Source: Candidatus Avipropionibacterium avicola
GTDB lineage: Bacteria > Actinomycetota > Actinomycetes > Propionibacteriales > Propionibacteriaceae
Direction: 5' to 3'
Length of the DNA stretch: 5,689 nt
Assembly: GCA_018715445.1 (NCBI GenBank)
Contig: DVLP01000039.1
Span: forward strand, 1-5,689
The position numbers and the translations under genes are program-made. Position 1 is the stretch's first letter; each line of letters opens with the position of its first letter. A model generated the notes under the pieces. That model made no database searches, was not told the DNA's origin, and worked only from the letters and a program-made list of their open reading frames with translations. This document shows, one piece after another, positions 5,318 through 5,689 of this stretch.

Positions 5318-5689
5318 TCAGGCCTCTTCGGCGATCACGGCATGGCCGCCGAACTGGTTGCGCATCGCGGCGATCATCTTCATCGCCGGGGACTCGTCCT
5401 GACGGGAGGTGAACCGGGCGAACAGCGCCGAGGAGATCGCCGGGACCGGGACGGCCAGGTCGATGGCGGCCTCGATCGTCCACCGACCCTCGCCGGAGTC
5501 GTTGGCGTAGCCGCGGATCTCGGAGAGGTCGTGGTCGTCCTTGAGCGCCCGGACCACCAGCTCGAGCAACCAGGAACGGATCACGGTCCCCTCCTGCCAC
5601 GACTCGAAGATCTCGGGGACGTTCTGGGTCACCTCGTCGGCGGCCTCGAGCAGCTCCCAGCCCTCGGCGTAGGCCTGCATGATCGCGTA
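5318..5689 (-). CDS. gnd: 6-phosphogluconate dehydrogenase (decarboxylating), C-terminal part, truncated by the window edge
   Basis: The enzyme oxidises and decarboxylates 6-phosphogluconate to ribulose 5-phosphate in the cytosolic pentose phosphate pathway. Only the last 123 residues are visible; the start lies beyond 5689. Diagnostic C-terminal sequence includes YAIMQAYAEGWELL, then the family hallmark YANDSGEGRWTIEAAIDLAVPVPAISSALF, RFTSRQ and a short end MRNQFGGHAV. The early end after this motif fits the short, roughly 300-residue Gnd class rather than the long form of about 470 residues. Its location one gene from recF matches the actinobacterial dnaN-gnd-recF order and supports the identification. 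The first visible Met (5680) is internal, not the start, because family sequence (Tyr-Ala-Ile) continues upstream of it. Confidence 0.93.
   Translation of the reverse strand, partial: YAIMQAYAEGWELLEAADEVTQNVPEIFESWQEGTVIRSWLLELVVRALKDDHDLSEIRGYANDSGEGRWTIEAAIDLAVPVPAISSALFARFTSRQDESPAMKMIAAMRNQFGGHAVIAEEA

Noticed and set aside
1..5689. DnaA boxes, tRNA genes, CRISPR arrays or transposase genes
   Set aside because: Scanning by eye found no TTGTCCACA-like clusters, tRNA cloverleaf signatures, regularly spaced spacer-repeat arrays or transposase motifs. The origin itself is expected beyond the right edge, near dnaA and dnaN.

Overview
The window looks like an origin-proximal stretch of a high-GC actinobacterial chromosome. 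All supported genes lie on the minus strand, so transcription runs from the right end (5689) to the left end (1). The order gnd (3' end) - recF - dciA (DUF721) matches the conserved actinobacterial block dnaA-dnaN-gnd-recF-DUF721-gyrB-gyrA, known for example from Streptomyces. Base composition and protein style fit Actinomycetes, possibly Propionibacteriales, but genus cannot be fixed from this window.

Right part (about 5689-3084): the C-terminal third of a 6-phosphogluconate dehydrogenase ends at 5318. A 214-bp gap with short repeats and a hairpin follows. Next comes a DUF4232-type lipoprotein gene, which is not part of the classical block. Its stop overlaps or nearly abuts the start of recF. 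RecF has intact Walker A, signature and Walker B motifs and an unusual acidic, proline-rich tail. That tail and the recF stop codon lie in a tandem 31-bp-period repeat that continues into the recF-dciA spacer. The spacer ends in a TAGGAT -10-like box only 8 bp before the dciA start, which suggests a leaderless promoter.

Left part (2579-1): gyrB would be expected after dciA. Instead there is a tightly coupled module of membrane proteins: a 468-residue polytopic protein 5 bp after dciA, then two small proteins, each with one N-terminal membrane helix and an external beta-rich domain. A further gene is cut off at the window edge. The last three junctions are ATGA stop/start overlaps with clear Shine-Dalgarno sequences, so the module is very probably translated as one unit. 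I do not recognise a function for it. The two small proteins look like diverged relatives of each other, with an architecture resembling DUF4352-like exported domains.

The most notable points are the uncharacterised membrane module in a core replication locus, the repeat element that supplies the recF stop codon, and a near-identical inverted copy of that repeat inside the first codons of the truncated gene at the left edge.
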